Shown: positions 40,501 to 53,690, counted from the stretch's first letter. The stretch is 64,000 bases of DNA from Camarhynchus parvulus (GCF_901933205.1 NC_044585.1:2356001-2420000), one strand, 5' to 3'. Translations and numbers: made by a program. The notes: generated by a model not told the origin, from the letters alone.

Positions 40501-41748
40501 GCAGGAGACTCTGCTGAGCACAAGGGCAAGCCCTGGACACTGGGTAGTTGGAGCCTAAAGCTGGTGCTGCAAGTTTCTAAAGGTAGTTTTTGTTACACAG
40601 CATGGTGTTACCCAGTGGGAGCTTTCTCTGGTACTCTCTGTATAGCAGCTTCTTCCCTTAGTTGTGTTCCAGGCTGAGAGTTACATCTGCCTGTCTAAGA
40701 GGAAAGTTGGTTCTGAAAAGGAGAGCAGGCTGCTGTTTTGGGATTCTGTGTGAGCAGAGCCATACAGTAAAGTTGAGATGCAGAAAAGAAGGCTCTTATG
40801 AAGTCCCCAATATAGGGGACAAACAGGGAACGTGCCTCAGCTCTCCTGGAAGTTGGGCAGTCCTATCAAGGAGATTTCATTTTATGCCTCAATTGTTTTT
40901 ATACATTCCCATAGATAAACATTACTGGTCACTGTCACAAATATGGCATTGAGGGGATATATGGGATTTTCTTTTGATCCAATCCAGCTGTTTGTTTCTT
41001 TCCCATTTCCTGAAGTGTAACCTCAGCATTAATGATTCTCATGCCTTTGATTAAAATGATTAAAATGAAAGATTTGTTACAGAATTTAATGTCTCTGTTA
41101 GACACAGCTGGCCAGCTATCATCCAAGGGAGGAGGGAAATCCATTAGCAGTGCTCTGAACCTATTTTAGGTGTGTGTTCTGCCCAGTCTGAGTTTGCTGC
41201 CAGTGTTGGCTTGAAGAGCCCCCAGGCAGCACAGAGTGCCAAGGGGCAGCTCCTCAAGGCTGCTTGAGACAGCCTCTCTGAAAGGTTCAGTATTTCCTGC
41301 CATGTACTCAAAAACTTGAAACTGGAGGAACAGCAGACTAAAACCACTTTTGTAGCAATCTTACCACTCTGCTTTCCTTCCTGTCCTTGGCTGGTGAGAG
41401 ATCTGAGTTACTCTCCTCCTGCTCATAGTTGATGTGTCTCTTTTTGGTTGGCAAATGTGCTTCCAGCACCTAGACATCTGCTATGGGAACATGAGCCTTC
41501 CAACCAAACTAGTGCCATTTAAATCAGACTGGAGAGAAGTGGAAAAATCTTGAAGAAACTCACTGTGCATCCATTGAGTTGAGATTGTGCCCTCAGCATG
41601 GTGAGAGGTGCAGTTTAATCATGTATGGGGGCTCTGAGAAAATTAATGATTATGTTTTAGTTTGATCATGATTGATTCTGAAAAAATGTTGGTCTTTTTA
41701 GTGCTTCTAATGCTTTATTTGAAAATGAGTACAAGGGGTTGCCAACTC

Positions 41749-41770
41749 AAAAAAAAAAAAAAAAAAAAAA
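41749..41770. repeat. Poly-A run of 22
   Basis: Twenty-two uninterrupted A bases are followed by GGAAGGG and a second A-rich run. No retrogene or LINE body was recognised upstream, so this is listed as a simple repeat. Confidence 0.95.
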
Positions 41771-42487
41771 GGAAGGGAAAAAAAAAAGAAATCCCAAGGG
41801 ACATCCCAGAAATCACAAGGGTTTAGTTATTCCGTTTTGCTGTTCTTACTTCTGAGGGTTTTGGATGCCATTTTTATGCAGCCATAAGGGAACAGAAACC
41901 ATAAAGGAATCTTTACAAAAAAAAACCCAAAAACACTTTGATTCCAGCAACTAGATAATGCTTGAAACAAGTTATTCTACTAAGTACCATTTAATATGCA
42001 AAAACAAGTGTCTAGAAAAGGTGACCATTGATATTGTGTAGTTGCACTAAACAAAGCAGTAACAATGCCATAAAGACAACATAAAATAATAGTCTATTTT
42101 TTTTTCCTACTATTTTTCTTTTTTGTGCTTAGGCTAGGTAGATAGGGACATCTGGTTAGGAGATAGTTAAATTCCTACCTACTTCAGAAGATAGAATTGT
42201 CTTTAATCTCTCCAGGACATGGCCATGTTCTAGCCATGAAATGTCAGGGTTTTCCCTGGGCAGGAGCAGGCCCAGTGCTCTGCTTTGTGCAAGGGCTGTT
42301 CAGCAATGCAGCTCCTCCTGCCAGCTCCCACCAACTGCTCAGATGTTCAGCAGGAGACATCTCTGTGCTGCAGATTTTCTCCTTGTGCTAGGGAGAGGAG
42401 GCTGCTCCGTGCAGGGATGTGGCACTTTGGGAGCTGCTGCTGCTGGCAGCAGGGCTGGGCTGTGCTGCACAGGGGCTGGGAGAGCTG

Positions 42488-42962
42488 TGTGACCATGTTC
42501 ACAGAGGTCTTAGGATGAGGGAGGAGATGAGGATCTGACTCCATGTTTCAGAAGGCTTGATTTAGTATTTTATGATATATATTATATTAAATATATGATA
42601 AATAGAAATTAAATATATTATACTAATTAAATATATTATAATAGTATAAAATTAAATATATTATAATTAATATATTATATATATTATATTAAAAGAATAG
42701 AAGAAAGGATTTCATCAGAAGGTTAGCTAAGAATAGAAAAAGAAAGAATGATAACAAAAGCTTGTGTCTCAGACAGAGTCTGAGCCAGCTGGACTGTGAT
42801 TGGCCATTAATTAGAAACAACCACATGAGACCAATCACAGATGCACCTGTTGCATTCCACAGCAGCAGATAATCATTATTTACATTTTGTTCCTGAGGCC
42901 TCTCAGCTTCTCAGGAGAAAAAATCCTAAGGAAAGGATTTTTCAGAAAATATAATGGCTACA
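42488..42962 (-). mobile_element. Solo LTR (copy C) with perfect 6-bp target duplication, antisense
   Basis: The element runs from TGTGACCATG to AATGGCTACA on the + strand and is flanked by GAGCTG at 42482-42487 and 42963-42968. It is the same family as copy B at 29592-29970, in reverse: TGACTCCATGTTTCAGAAGG, GTGATTGGCCATTAATTAGA and CCTGTTGCATTCCACAGCAG are shared word for word. It is about 96 bp longer than copy B, mainly in the AT-rich part (about 42566-42692). No viral genes are present. Confidence 0.95.
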
Positions 42963-44257
42963 GAGCTGAGCCTGCCCTGGGACACAGACAGCACCGACCC
43001 TGTGCTCTGCCTCACTGCCTGCCTGGCCTGCTGCCCAGGAATTTTAACAAGGATTTCACAGCTTTCCCCACGTTCCCCAATAATGGCATTATAGACCTAT
43101 TGTTCCTCATCTGGGTGAGGAAACCATTTCTTCTGTGGTGAAGATATATTTGTGTGGAAAACTGCTGGGAATAAATGGAAAACCCTCCAGGAGTCCCTCC
43201 TGAGCCAAATGATTCTGTGATCATATGCCTTAATTTGTAAATACAGTCAGCTGTATAAATGGCAGATATTTTATAGTTACAGCACGAGCTAAGGTTTGGA
43301 AGACTGAAAAATGCAAACAAATCAGTGTTTTCCCATTCTCTTTTCCTTGGTTTTCTTCCTTTTTGGTCTTTGCTAATTTTCTCCATTACCCTTCACTGTA
43401 TCTTCTGCAGAGCAAAATAATGTTACAGGTGTGATGCTTCCAGCACTTATCCTTGAATGTTCCTTGAGCCACAGGATAAAGGAACTCCTACTGAAAAAAA
43501 TCATTGTCATACCTGCCTGCAGACTCAGGAAAGCATATCTGCATTGGTTACATAGAATTCTTATTTACAGGATTATTTTTGCATTGAATATGGAAACTGG
43601 AGGTGGGTTTTTTTTGGTTTTTAATGAGCACTTAAATTTTGGACAAGCTGATTGATTAAAATGCGTAATAAAGTGATAGCCCAGCCCTTTTCTCATGGCT
43701 GAAAGTCAGTTTTATGAAACTGAATGGATGAAAGATTAGTGACTGTGACTCTGTTGAATTTATTGAGGACAACTGTTTCTATGTGGAAAAAAGTAGCTTT
43801 TCAAAAATCCACATATTTTAGTCAAGTAATCATTGATGTGATTGTTATATGTTATATGTCCATTGTTTTTCCCATCTAGCATGGTAAATGGCCTCCACTG
43901 GGGAAAGTGGATGCAGGAAAGGATGATACAAGTTGTCCCTACAGTCAGAGTTAAAATTAAATGATTTCTCTTCTGACTTTACCCTTGATCGTTGTTCTTT
44001 TGTCAGTAAAAAACCATTCTCCACCTTTGTCCCTTATTTTTCCATCTATAAAGTTAATTTCATTCTATTCATCCATCCCCAGCCCACTGGTTTTCAAACA
44101 TTTTAGTTGAAAGAATGCTTTTAGCAGGTACAGAGGAGTTGTACCTCTCATTCTCTGTCACTTGCTCTCATGTGTGCTCACTCTCTTCTGCAACCTTAAT
44201 ACAGATCTGGGGCAAGGCAAGCAAGGAGTTAACTGTGCCAGTGAAACTTTCATAGTG

Positions 44258-44315
44258 ATTGGCTTGAGCCCAGAAACCCAGCAAGCAATGAAGTCTTAAA
44301 GTTGCCTATAAAAAG
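44258..44315 (+). promoter_or_regulatory. Possible TATA/CCAAT promoter
   Basis: An inverted CCAAT box (ATTGG, 44258-44262) lies 44 bp upstream of a consensus TATA box (CTATAAAAAG, 44306-44315). About 90 bp further on is the ATG of a frame that starts with a signal-peptide-like segment. The spacing suits an RNA polymerase II promoter with a start site near 44337, but such motifs also occur by chance in AT-rich introns. Confidence 0.3.
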
Positions 44316-44402
44316 CTAGATAACTTTTTCAACCTCTGCCCAACATGTTATTTACAGTTCTTCACTCCATCCTCTTGGAAAAACAGAACTCATCAGTGAA
44401 AA

Positions 44403-44624
44403 ATGTCCGTCGTTCACAGAGTTTTCTGTCTCAGTATATACACACTGTTCTTCCTGGCCAACTCTGCAGCCTTCCAAGGCCCAGCTAGTAAAGATGCCAA
44501 TAAATCTAAATCCCTGGAGATACAGCATGGGCTTTGGAACTGTCATTTGTGCCAGTGGATATTAAACAGCTTTTTTTTTTTTTTTCCATTCTGTTTCCCT
44601 AGGAAAAGTTTCTTCTTTTGTTGA
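44403..44624 (+). CDS. Unrecognised small frame with signal-peptide-like N-terminus; possible first exon
   Basis: The frame starts ATG at 44403 with A at -3. It reads MSVVHRVFCLSIYTLFFLAN then SAAFQGPASKDANKSKSLE, so a basic n-region, a hydrophobic core of about 14 residues and a small-residue cleavage motif (N-S-A or S-A-A before F) are followed by a hydrophilic Lys/Ser/Asn stretch. That is a textbook secretory signal layout. A moderate donor (CTA|GTAAAG) lies at 44487/44488. After about residue 55 the frame runs into poly-T and becomes Phe-rich, so only the first part could be coding. I do not recognise the protein. It may be chance, an exon 1 of an unannotated nested gene, or a relic. Confidence 0.25.
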   Translation: MSVVHRVFCLSIYTLFFLANSAAFQGPASKDANKSKSLEIQHGLWNCHLCQWILNSFFFFFPFCFPRKSFFFC

Positions 44625-47600
44625 GTAGATGAATTTCTAGGCAAAGGTAAGCAAGGGAGCAAATGACCCTAAAATAAATGAAGCTATTGCTTTGTGGAAG
44701 AGAGATTGCCATGGAGATTGTAGTGTTAGAGGACATAAAGCACTTTGTTTTAAACCTGGATCTTAAAAGTCTAGCAGCAACCATTCCACCCACTCTAAAC
44801 AGTATTTGAAAGGTGGAGGCTTGCTGGAATACTGTGTGATCAGTGTCCTTTTCCAAATGTGTGATGAATAAATCCATTATTTGATTTTTCCATCTGCTAG
44901 CTGTGTATCAGATACGGGTGAGAGAGCTACCTTTAGGCACTTAATGGGATTACTTTTACACTTGGATTGGCTTCTTTCCTCTTAAAAAAAATTTAAATAG
45001 GATTTTTTAACTAACTTAAGATTTTTAAATACAGTTGGAGAACAGCATTTTAAAGGTGGTGATCCATGAAAGGTCTTTAAAATACATGTTTTTATATTCT
45101 ATGTGTATTATATGTCTATTTATCAGAATAGTTTTTGCAGGTTCTTACTATGAGTTATTTCTCCCAGTCTTATCATGGAAATAAATGGCAAGAACAGTTA
45201 CATCAGTGTAGATTGCTGCATAAACAAAACAAAGCAAACAAACCCAGAAAATACTAAATCTGGAATCTCTGAAGAAAATTGAAGACATAAAATTGAATCT
45301 TTATTAGCTACCATTAGCTTTCCTTTCTCCTACAAATTCCTACAGTCTCTCTCTGAAAGCTTTGCCACAGAATTTCTGTTAATATCCATGTGTGGAGTTC
45401 ACACAGGAGTGTTGAGCAGGCCAATAATGTCCATGTGTCTGAAGTGGTAAAGTTGTACTTTTTGTCTTTAAATACCCCCTTCTTTTGTTCTAAAACTGGT
45501 GGCATCACTCTGAGGAGCATTTATGTAATGAATGTTGAGCCAGAATCAAGCCATACTCAGAAGTTTTCTTCAGTGCTTCCTCCTTAGGTGAAGCTGTGTG
45601 TGATAAAGCCAGGGTGAACAGAGCTTTTTGATGAGCTGTTTCCTCCAGTTGTATGTTCAGAGGATTCTGTGCTGTTAACCAAGGCAGTTTCCTCTTCTGT
45701 ACATTCAATTTTGTAGATATTTCCACAACTGCTTTTGGGGGAGATATCAGCCTGTATATCTTGCTCAGCTCTTGTCTGTTCCATATTCCAGGTATGGCAG
45801 ATTTTTTTCATTCCTGTATCTTGTCTGTGTAAAAACACCAATCTCACTCTAAAAGACCCCAAATGGCAGTAAGGGAACATAAAACCACTTCTATCAAACT
45901 GCTCATCCTGCCTTTTTGGAGCCCTGTGAGAATTTCCTTCTGCACCAGTGATGGTTTTAATTTACCTGGAATTATGGTAATTTATAATAACTTTCATCCT
46001 TGTAGAAAGAAGAGCATTAATAGTTAAATTAGCTTTGTTTTATTAAAGAAGTGCATTTAATGAGAAATATTCCAGGAATTTCAGTTCTCTGGAAAAGGAT
46101 GTAAGTATTTGTCATGGATAAACAATGCCTTAGTGCAAAAATGAAAACAGAAGAAAGTGGGATGAGAGCAGCATGATGCAAGCCTGTGTGTACCTGTGCA
46201 AGCAAGCAGCATTTATAGATAAATATTTTAACTTAATGGCTACAACAAGATATAATTGGCCAATTAAAGAGGTTAGGATGGAGAAGATGGCAGATGATGG
46301 TAGGTAAGAACATCTTTGTTGCTGGGTAGGCTGACCAGTTTGCAATGTCACTGTGTGAAGCTGAAATGTGGACATTGAAGTGGGTAATACTACTCCATCT
46401 TTTGGCAAAATTCCTGAAGTTAGAGGAGTAAAAATGTTGAATATTGTATGGTGTGTTATTGTTGCAGACTCCTTGGCTCCTGTGGAGGAGGTAGGATTTC
46501 CTGGCATAATGTGAGCACTTCTGGAGTTTGTGTGGTGGCTGCTGTGGAAACAGCAGGGGTGACCACTTAGGCAAGGTGACTTTCTCAGCTCCTGAAAGGA
46601 ATTAAAGCAAAACAGGATTGAGTGGGTGAGTGAAAGTAATGAAGCCCATAGTGGTCAGTATTTCAGCGTGCTCCTCTGAACACTCAGATGTATTACTCTG
46701 ATCCAGCAAGGGAATTTCTGTAAGAGCTTGAGTGACAAATGGCTTTTTTTCCAGGAGCTTTATGGCCTTTGTTCATTTCAGTTGCTTTTACTCCATCTCC
46801 TCCAGTTTGCTTACTCACCTCCTGTCAATAAAGTTTCCCAAATTCGGCTTTTTTGAAAATGTTTAATTTTTCTATAGGTTAGAGGAAGGAGAATCAGAAA
46901 AAAAGCCACCACAAGCTTTTCACTTGAAGCACTTCTAACAGTTACTCAGAATGAATTATGAATTTTGCTGGCTGTTTGGTTTGCTGACACAGTAAAAATC
47001 AGAACTGGAAACTCCTAGCAGGTCATTTTCTATTTAAATCTTTATCTCTTCAGCTGCTCCCTGTGTGTATATTCAAAGTGAATTAGCACTTAGACTATGA
47101 TCTCCTGTTTAGCAGACTGAAACTAGTGGGAGTCATTAATGCAGTGGCATTTTCTTAAGTATTCAGATGTTTGAGATAATTTAATGTGCTTGGTGTAACA
47201 ACTAAAATGATTTCTGTTCACATATACCTGGTTTATTCCTCCTGACAGACACAGTAAGGGTTTAAAAGTGTGTGTTGGGGTTTGTTGCTCATTTTTTTCT
47301 TCATTAATAGTACATCTATCAACTACAGCATTTCAGAATCACCAGGCTCCAGTTATTCCAGTGATACTGAAGTGAGTAAAGTATTTCCAAGTTGGAAAAA
47401 TCTGGACAAACCTGAAGATAGGCCAGGCTTTTATGTCCATGTAGCTCATCCATGGAGAAGTTTGTGTGCAGCCATCCCAAACTCAGTGACACTTCAGCAC
47501 TGCCTTCTGTCATGGGGGATCTGCTTAGTGCAGAGTACATATTTTATGTTTGTAATCCATGTGTGTCACAGCTCGTGGCAGATTCAGTGTTAAAAAAAGC

Positions 47601-50600
47601 TGAAATAGAATCATAAATCAGATTTTAAAGAGAAGGAGATCTTGCAGGCCTGTGTAGTTGTATAATGAAGATGGGATTTCTGAGGTGAATGCAGTGCAAT
47701 GATTTCAAAGGTATTTTCTTGGTAGCATAAGGGAAAATACTGGTCAAGGGAATGGAAGTGTTGAAATGAAATGCACATTCCAAATACTTTGTAAGCTGAA
47801 ACACCGACAATGGGATAAACTTAATCCTTAAAAATTGTATTTAGTGACACATAAAGGTGCTGTTTTCATGCCTGTAGCACAGTAGTTTTTTCAACAGGCT
47901 TGAAAGAAAAACATATGGCTTTGTTTGCCCTTAGACTGACAGCTCTGTACTAAAGGTCTTACTGAAAATTACTTACTTCCCAGCAGGTTTCAGGTCAGGG
48001 TATTTTCATTGTGATTTTTTTTCCAATTAATAAGAAAGCAAAAGTATTTTTCTGAATTATTTATACTAAAGAGAACATTACTTTTAGGACCAACAAAAAT
48101 AATACTTCACATTTTCTAGTGTTTCAAATAAAACATGCAGCTATGTACACAGACATTTTCTGAAAGTTAAGCTTATTTCAAACAAAGAGATTTTGGAAGC
48201 TTAGGCTTTTACTAAATGTTTTTTTTAAAACCTTCTTTTCAATATTTAAATTGCATGAGCAAATAAGCAATGCTGTATATAGTTTGTAAACAGAACACTC
48301 AGCTATAAAAGTATTAGAAACTGACTGAAATATAAATTAACAGCAGTGAGTGTGTTCCAGCTGGAGGGAGTTTTGGTCAGGAAACAGACTTGGGCTCTCA
48401 GCATTGCTAGGTTGTGTTACAGAATTTCAAGGGAAGAATTTTACCAAAAAACCCAGTGTTGATTGCTTTGGAGATCATCAGTGTCTTGATGTGAAATTCC
48501 AGAACAGTCCATTGCCCTTGCTGACATGCAGAAATATCCACTCCTGTGCCATAAAAGTTATTATTCCAAGTTGTGCCCCTTGTCACCCAGGCACTTAGAA
48601 AGCAAAAGGATTTGAATTAGGGAAGAAAAGAGGAGGCACATAGACAGGATTTAACTGCCTTACACATTTCCTGCCCAGGGAGTTCTCAGCCCAGCATTGA
48701 GACAATCAGTCAGTGTGACCCTGCTGACAAAGTGTGGCAGAAATCATTTTAAGCAGAAGGGTGGGTCTCCACTTTGTGAATTAGCAGTCAGTGAGTATTG
48801 CTCTCTCTGAAATCACTGCTGGAAGTCACAGCCACTGGTTTTGGGCTGAGCATCAGGGTGACAGGGTAGGCAGGTAAACCATTCCCATGTAGGTCCATTT
48901 GCTGGGTTATTTTGTCACTGTATTCTCAATATGTCACTTCTCTCTCTTCAAAATCTGACAAGCCTCTGCATGCTTCTTGTGAATAATTGAGCCAGAGTAA
49001 GATTTCCTGCCTCTGTACGTTCTCAAATCAATAAGGTAAAGCAAAGCAAAGTGTCTCTCTTGCTGCAAACTTCTGTCTGAGAGCTGTCTCCAGCAGCAGA
49101 CTGGAGCTGACAGAATGAAAGGCCCACCAGGAGATGAATCTGAAGCTGAAGTCTTTTAAGTATGTGGGCAGCAAGGTGAAGACAGCAAGACAATGAACTG
49201 CAGATTCCTGTTCCAAGTCTCCTTTCAGCTTCATTTATTCCTACTGCTGCCTTTTGACATCCTCCTCTCCCATTTTTCCATTTGCACTTGTTCTTTCTTC
49301 TTCCATTTGCCCTTTTGAGAACAACAGTTCGAATGTCATGTGTAGGCAAACCATTTGATATGATTTTATATTTGATTGTCTCTAGACAGACAGCTTATGG
49401 TCCATCTGAAATTCCCAAAATAATAGCTTTATCTGTAGAAATTGCTGTTCCTGAGTAAGTTTTTGAGGTATAAAATTATATCAAATTCAGTTCTAGCACT
49501 AATGGAAAAGAGAAATTTCCTGGAAAATACTTATATAAGACCACCAAATTTGCCACTCTGGATTAGACAGGGGTTTCTAGGCAAATATTTCAGTTTGGTA
49601 GCTATTGTTATCTTACTGTTTGCAAGAAAGAAGCAAGAAAGAACTCAAGAAAATACTTGAGTTAAAGGAGGCAAATCCTGCTGCTGGAGGAATGATACTT
49701 TCTAGTTCCTGTAGGACTTGCACTGAACTGGAAACTTCAGATTACTCTTATCTCTACAAGGAAAATGAAGTCATCTATATGTGAAAACAATGTCCTACTT
49801 CCTTAAAAACAAGAGGTGAAATCTACCTATGCTAAGTGGAAATAGAGTTCATGCTAAGATTTACAGTGCATATCATTCAAACTGAAAAAAAACCATTTGA
49901 AAATGAAACAGAATTTCAAATGACCTTAACAAACTCATATGCTGTGTTTGCAAGGAAAGCTGGCACCCTTATCTCAGCAGTGCAGAGAGGCCTCAATCTT
50001 TGTGAACATTCATTATTCACCCTGGAACATTTCATGGAGAAATCCCAGAGTGCAGAAGTGTAAAATCATTTCCATCTGGCTCCTGGTATTGTGGCACTGG
50101 AGAGCACATGCTGGAGCTCACATACTGCAGGTGATTCTGGCTCAGGTGTTCATCAGACTTTTCCTGATTGGTGCTGATTTGAAGAACCAGAAATTTTTAA
50201 ACAAAAAAAAATTGGTGAGGCTCAAAGTACGAAACAAGAGTACAATAGAAACTTGTCAGTTTTAATGGTCTTTAATGGTTTTAAGGGTCTTTCTCATAAT
50301 TGAAGGACAAGTATAGGACATCGTCTTTGAGGATTACCAGTTGCACCTAGGATGATTGTTTTCCTTTCTCAGAGATAGTTTGCTGAGCTGAAACTATTCA
50401 TTCTGAATATTTATTTTTAAAAGGACAAATGTTAGGTCATCTTGTTGACTCTGGGCATGTTTCAAGTTCCCTGTAATTGCTCTGTCAGTCCTTTTCCCAT
50501 CCATCCTTTCTTGCCAAAGTGCATAAAGCCACATTGTTTTGTTCCTATATCACCTAAATTAAACTTAAAAAGCAGTAGATGTTAGCTGTTTCTACAGTTC

Positions 50601-52554
50601 TCATTTGCACAGTGTCTCCAACTAAATAAACAAGAAAACAGTGTATCATCTTTTACCCTAAACCAGCCAGAAAAATATTGTGTCCCAAATACTGCTCTGT
50701 ATAAAAGTGATGAGTGAAAAGGCCTTTGATTTTAGGTGGTGTTGGGCCTGACCCAGGAGCACCAGCAGGATGGTGCCAGCCCCCCTCTGCAGGAGCCTGG
50801 AGCAGCACTGCCTGCACAGGGCTGCAGCTCACAGGGGTGTGGGTGGGTGCCTGAGAATAACTCGGGGACATTTCTGACACAGGCACGAAAGCTTCAGTCC
50901 CTTTCTGTGAGCACCAGGTGCTTTTATCCCCTTGTTCTTCACAACCCTCCTGAATTTGGAGCATCTCTGTAACATGTCCCATATCCAAATCCTGTGGTGT
51001 GGGGTTGTTGCCACAGGTACAGGGGATGCCACCTACCCTTCATCCAGCAGGTGTGTTTTTTACCTTAGGTAACTAATTTGGAATTATTCTGCTCAGTAGC
51101 ACTGTAAGTTATGTACACCTGCACATGCAAATATTGCAAAATTCCTTCTGCTTGTGAGGGTTCAGACAACTGACTAATGTATGCTGTAGGAGTCTGCAGT
51201 GCAAACATGGGAAATACCATGGTGATTAATGAAAATGCCAGTCAGAGAGACAAAAAGTTGATAAAAAACCTTTGGAATTGGACAGAATCAAAGATAATAC
51301 ACGGTGAAAAACATATCCTTTTAAACTTTAAAGATAAAGAGACAATTTCAAATGAGTGAACACCAACAGTATATTTCATTCCAGGTACAGCAACTACTTA
51401 ATTTGCATAAAAAATGACAATACATGGGAAAAAGCCCCAGTTTAATAGAGGAGATAGGAGCTCTACTGTGACTAAAGGAGCGCATGAAAAAGGGCAGGTC
51501 AGAAAGAAGCTTATTTGCATGAATACATAGAAAGTAAGTATTAATTTCAGTTCTGTATTTAAAATGTAAATCTGTGCTATGCAGTCAAAAGAGTAAAGGT
51601 TAATGGATTTTTGAAGTGGTAGTGTCAAAATTGTGTTGTTAATCAATATAGAATTTGTTATTGCCTTTGGTGGAAAGATGTGAGAGGCAATGAAGACATG
51701 GGTTGTTTTAGAAAGTGGCAATGCCCATAGTGAATTCTTTAAAACAAAAGACTTAAATCCTCTTACAGTTTAAGTGGAGACACAGGGTATTGTTGATCAA
51801 TATAATTTTATAGAAGGTAAATAGGGTAGCTGAATTATTCTTTAGCTATTTGTTCAAGATGCCATTAAGCGTGTGTATGATTTATGCAAATAAGTAGGAA
51901 GTGGCAAGGTGTATAGGGCTTTCAGTGTGACAACGCTTGAATTGCTGTGCTAAGAAAATAGGAACATGAAGTAAACATGGGTAAAAAGTGGCTAAAATGA
52001 TGGGAAAGGAAGATAATGTCAGCACCTGCTTTCTACCTATAGTGGGGACTGTTGTGGCTGAGAAGCAAGGTATTAAACCTGAGGTGTTAGTAGTAAACAT
52101 GATGGATTTTGAGCGCTTCAGAATAATCCTAGTAAGTGGAAGAGGGAAAAAACCAAACCAAACCAAGTCCCTGCTATGCTTGGAAAGGCAAGGAAGAGGT
52201 CAAAGAAATTGCCCTGCCTGCAGAAGTGAGAGAAAGGAGCAAGTAAAGATAAAATGTTTAAATTTCTGAGATTACCTTAATCTCAGAGCCTGGATCAGTG
52301 GCTGGGAAAAGAAGATGAGTTTAGCTGTGCTGAGCTGAGATTGAGAAAGATGCATCAGTGAGTTTGTGAGGCAGGATTACACGGGCTGAGATTGGCAGCA
52401 GAGTGGCACACATTTGGGTCTCTTAATGGGAGATTGACCAAAATCATCAAAAGCAGGGAGAGAGAAGTCCAGGGCAAAGCACAAGGGGGGATCTTTCGTT
52501 TTTCCCCTCAAACAGTTTGAGAAAGGCAGAAGGATGTAAGGAAAGAAGTGACAA

Positions 52555-53690
52555 AGGGCTGGAGCCAGAGCGCTGCCAGCAGCACCCCCGGTACCGCAGG
52601 AGCCGGGGAGGGGACGATGTGACAGCGCCAGCCCGGGGCCGGTGTCCGAGGCCGCGGCGCCGCGTGTCGCTGCCGTGCGGGGGAGCCGCGGGGTGGCCCC
52701 GCGGGGGCGAGCGCACAGCGGTGCGGGCTGTGCCGCTGCGGGGGCGGCCCCGCGCCCGGCCATGGCGGCAGCTGCGGCGGGGAGGCGGCCGGTGGCGGGC
52801 TCGGCTCCGCTCCGAGCATCCCGGCGGGCCCCGCCGCCTCGGCGCTGCGGGCGCTGCAGCGAGCCGGCCGCGCCGGGGAAAAATAGGTCACGGACGGGCC
52901 TTCGGTGGCGGCGAGGTGAAGGGCGGTGAAGCGGCACCCGCGGGGTTAAACTGGGTCAGGGAATATTTCGGGAAGGTTTGGCGGACAGGTGGGAGCAGAT
53001 AACTGGTTTTTATTAATGCTCGCGAACCGACAGCGGCAGCTGTTGTCTCCGTTGCCCTCAGCGGGATGGCTGCGAGCCGGGCTCGGCGGTAACCGGCACC
53101 GACATCCTCTTGTCAGGCACGGCCGGCCCCGGCCCGCAGCCTCCCGGCGGCGAAGGCAGAGGCAGAAATAAAATAAATAACTATCCGCGGCGGCAGGAAA
53201 TCCGAGGTATGCGGCTTCCAGGGCTCGGGCAACTCCGGTGCGAGAGGAAGTGTGAGCCGGGCGGGGGCGGTCAGGTGGGGGCGCGGGGGCGGCGCGGGGC
53301 CCGGGCGGGGGCGGGCGCGCTCCGGCTCCGCGGCCGCCGGGGAACTCCGGCGGAGCCAGCCCGCGCCTCGGTGATGGTGAGTGCGGGGGGCGGCTCGGGG
53401 AACTTCCCCCGCGGGGAGGCCGGGGGCTCCGGCGGGGACAGATGCGGTGCTGGAGGAAGTTCGGTCTCTGCGCCCGCAGCAGCAGCACGAACAGCTGCCG
53501 GCTCCCCCGCGCTGGAGGGCGTTCCTCGGCGTGCCGTGCCTTTGCCCTTTCCCGTTCCGCTCGCCCGAGGGCTCTCAGAGCCTCCCCTCAGGCTGGCCGT
53601 GACCTGCGGGGAATCCCTTCCCGGTGCTGGGCGGGCTGCGGGCGCCGCTGGGCTCATCCGAGCTGGAGGGAGGGAGATGAGATCTGATGA
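52555..53690. promoter_or_regulatory. CpG island inside the large CABIN1 intron, probable promoter
   Basis: About 1.1 kb of dense G+C with frequent CpG stands out sharply from AT-rich surroundings. GC boxes (GGGGGCGG-type) cluster at 53263-53270, 53286-53293 and 53303-53314, and an ETS-type AGGAAGTG lies at 53246-53253. Just downstream, GTGATG|GTGAGT gives a near-perfect splice donor with the intron starting at 53377, so a first exon ending at 53376 on the + strand is plausible. A GCCATGG start context at 52759-52765 opens a short Ala/Arg-rich frame. CpG islands in birds usually mark promoters. It could be an internal CABIN1 promoter, a nested gene, or an antisense RNA start. Confidence 0.75.
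52880..52890 (+). promoter_or_regulatory. ROR/REV-ERB response element match in the CpG island
   Basis: AAAATAGGTCA matches the monomeric ROR/REV-ERB consensus WAWNTRGGTCA at every position and stands inside otherwise GC-rich DNA. A single 11-bp match is weak evidence alone. Confidence 0.35.

Noticed and set aside
41749..41770. Poly-A run considered as the tail of a processed retrogene
   Set aside because: No coding remnant or target duplication could be found upstream.
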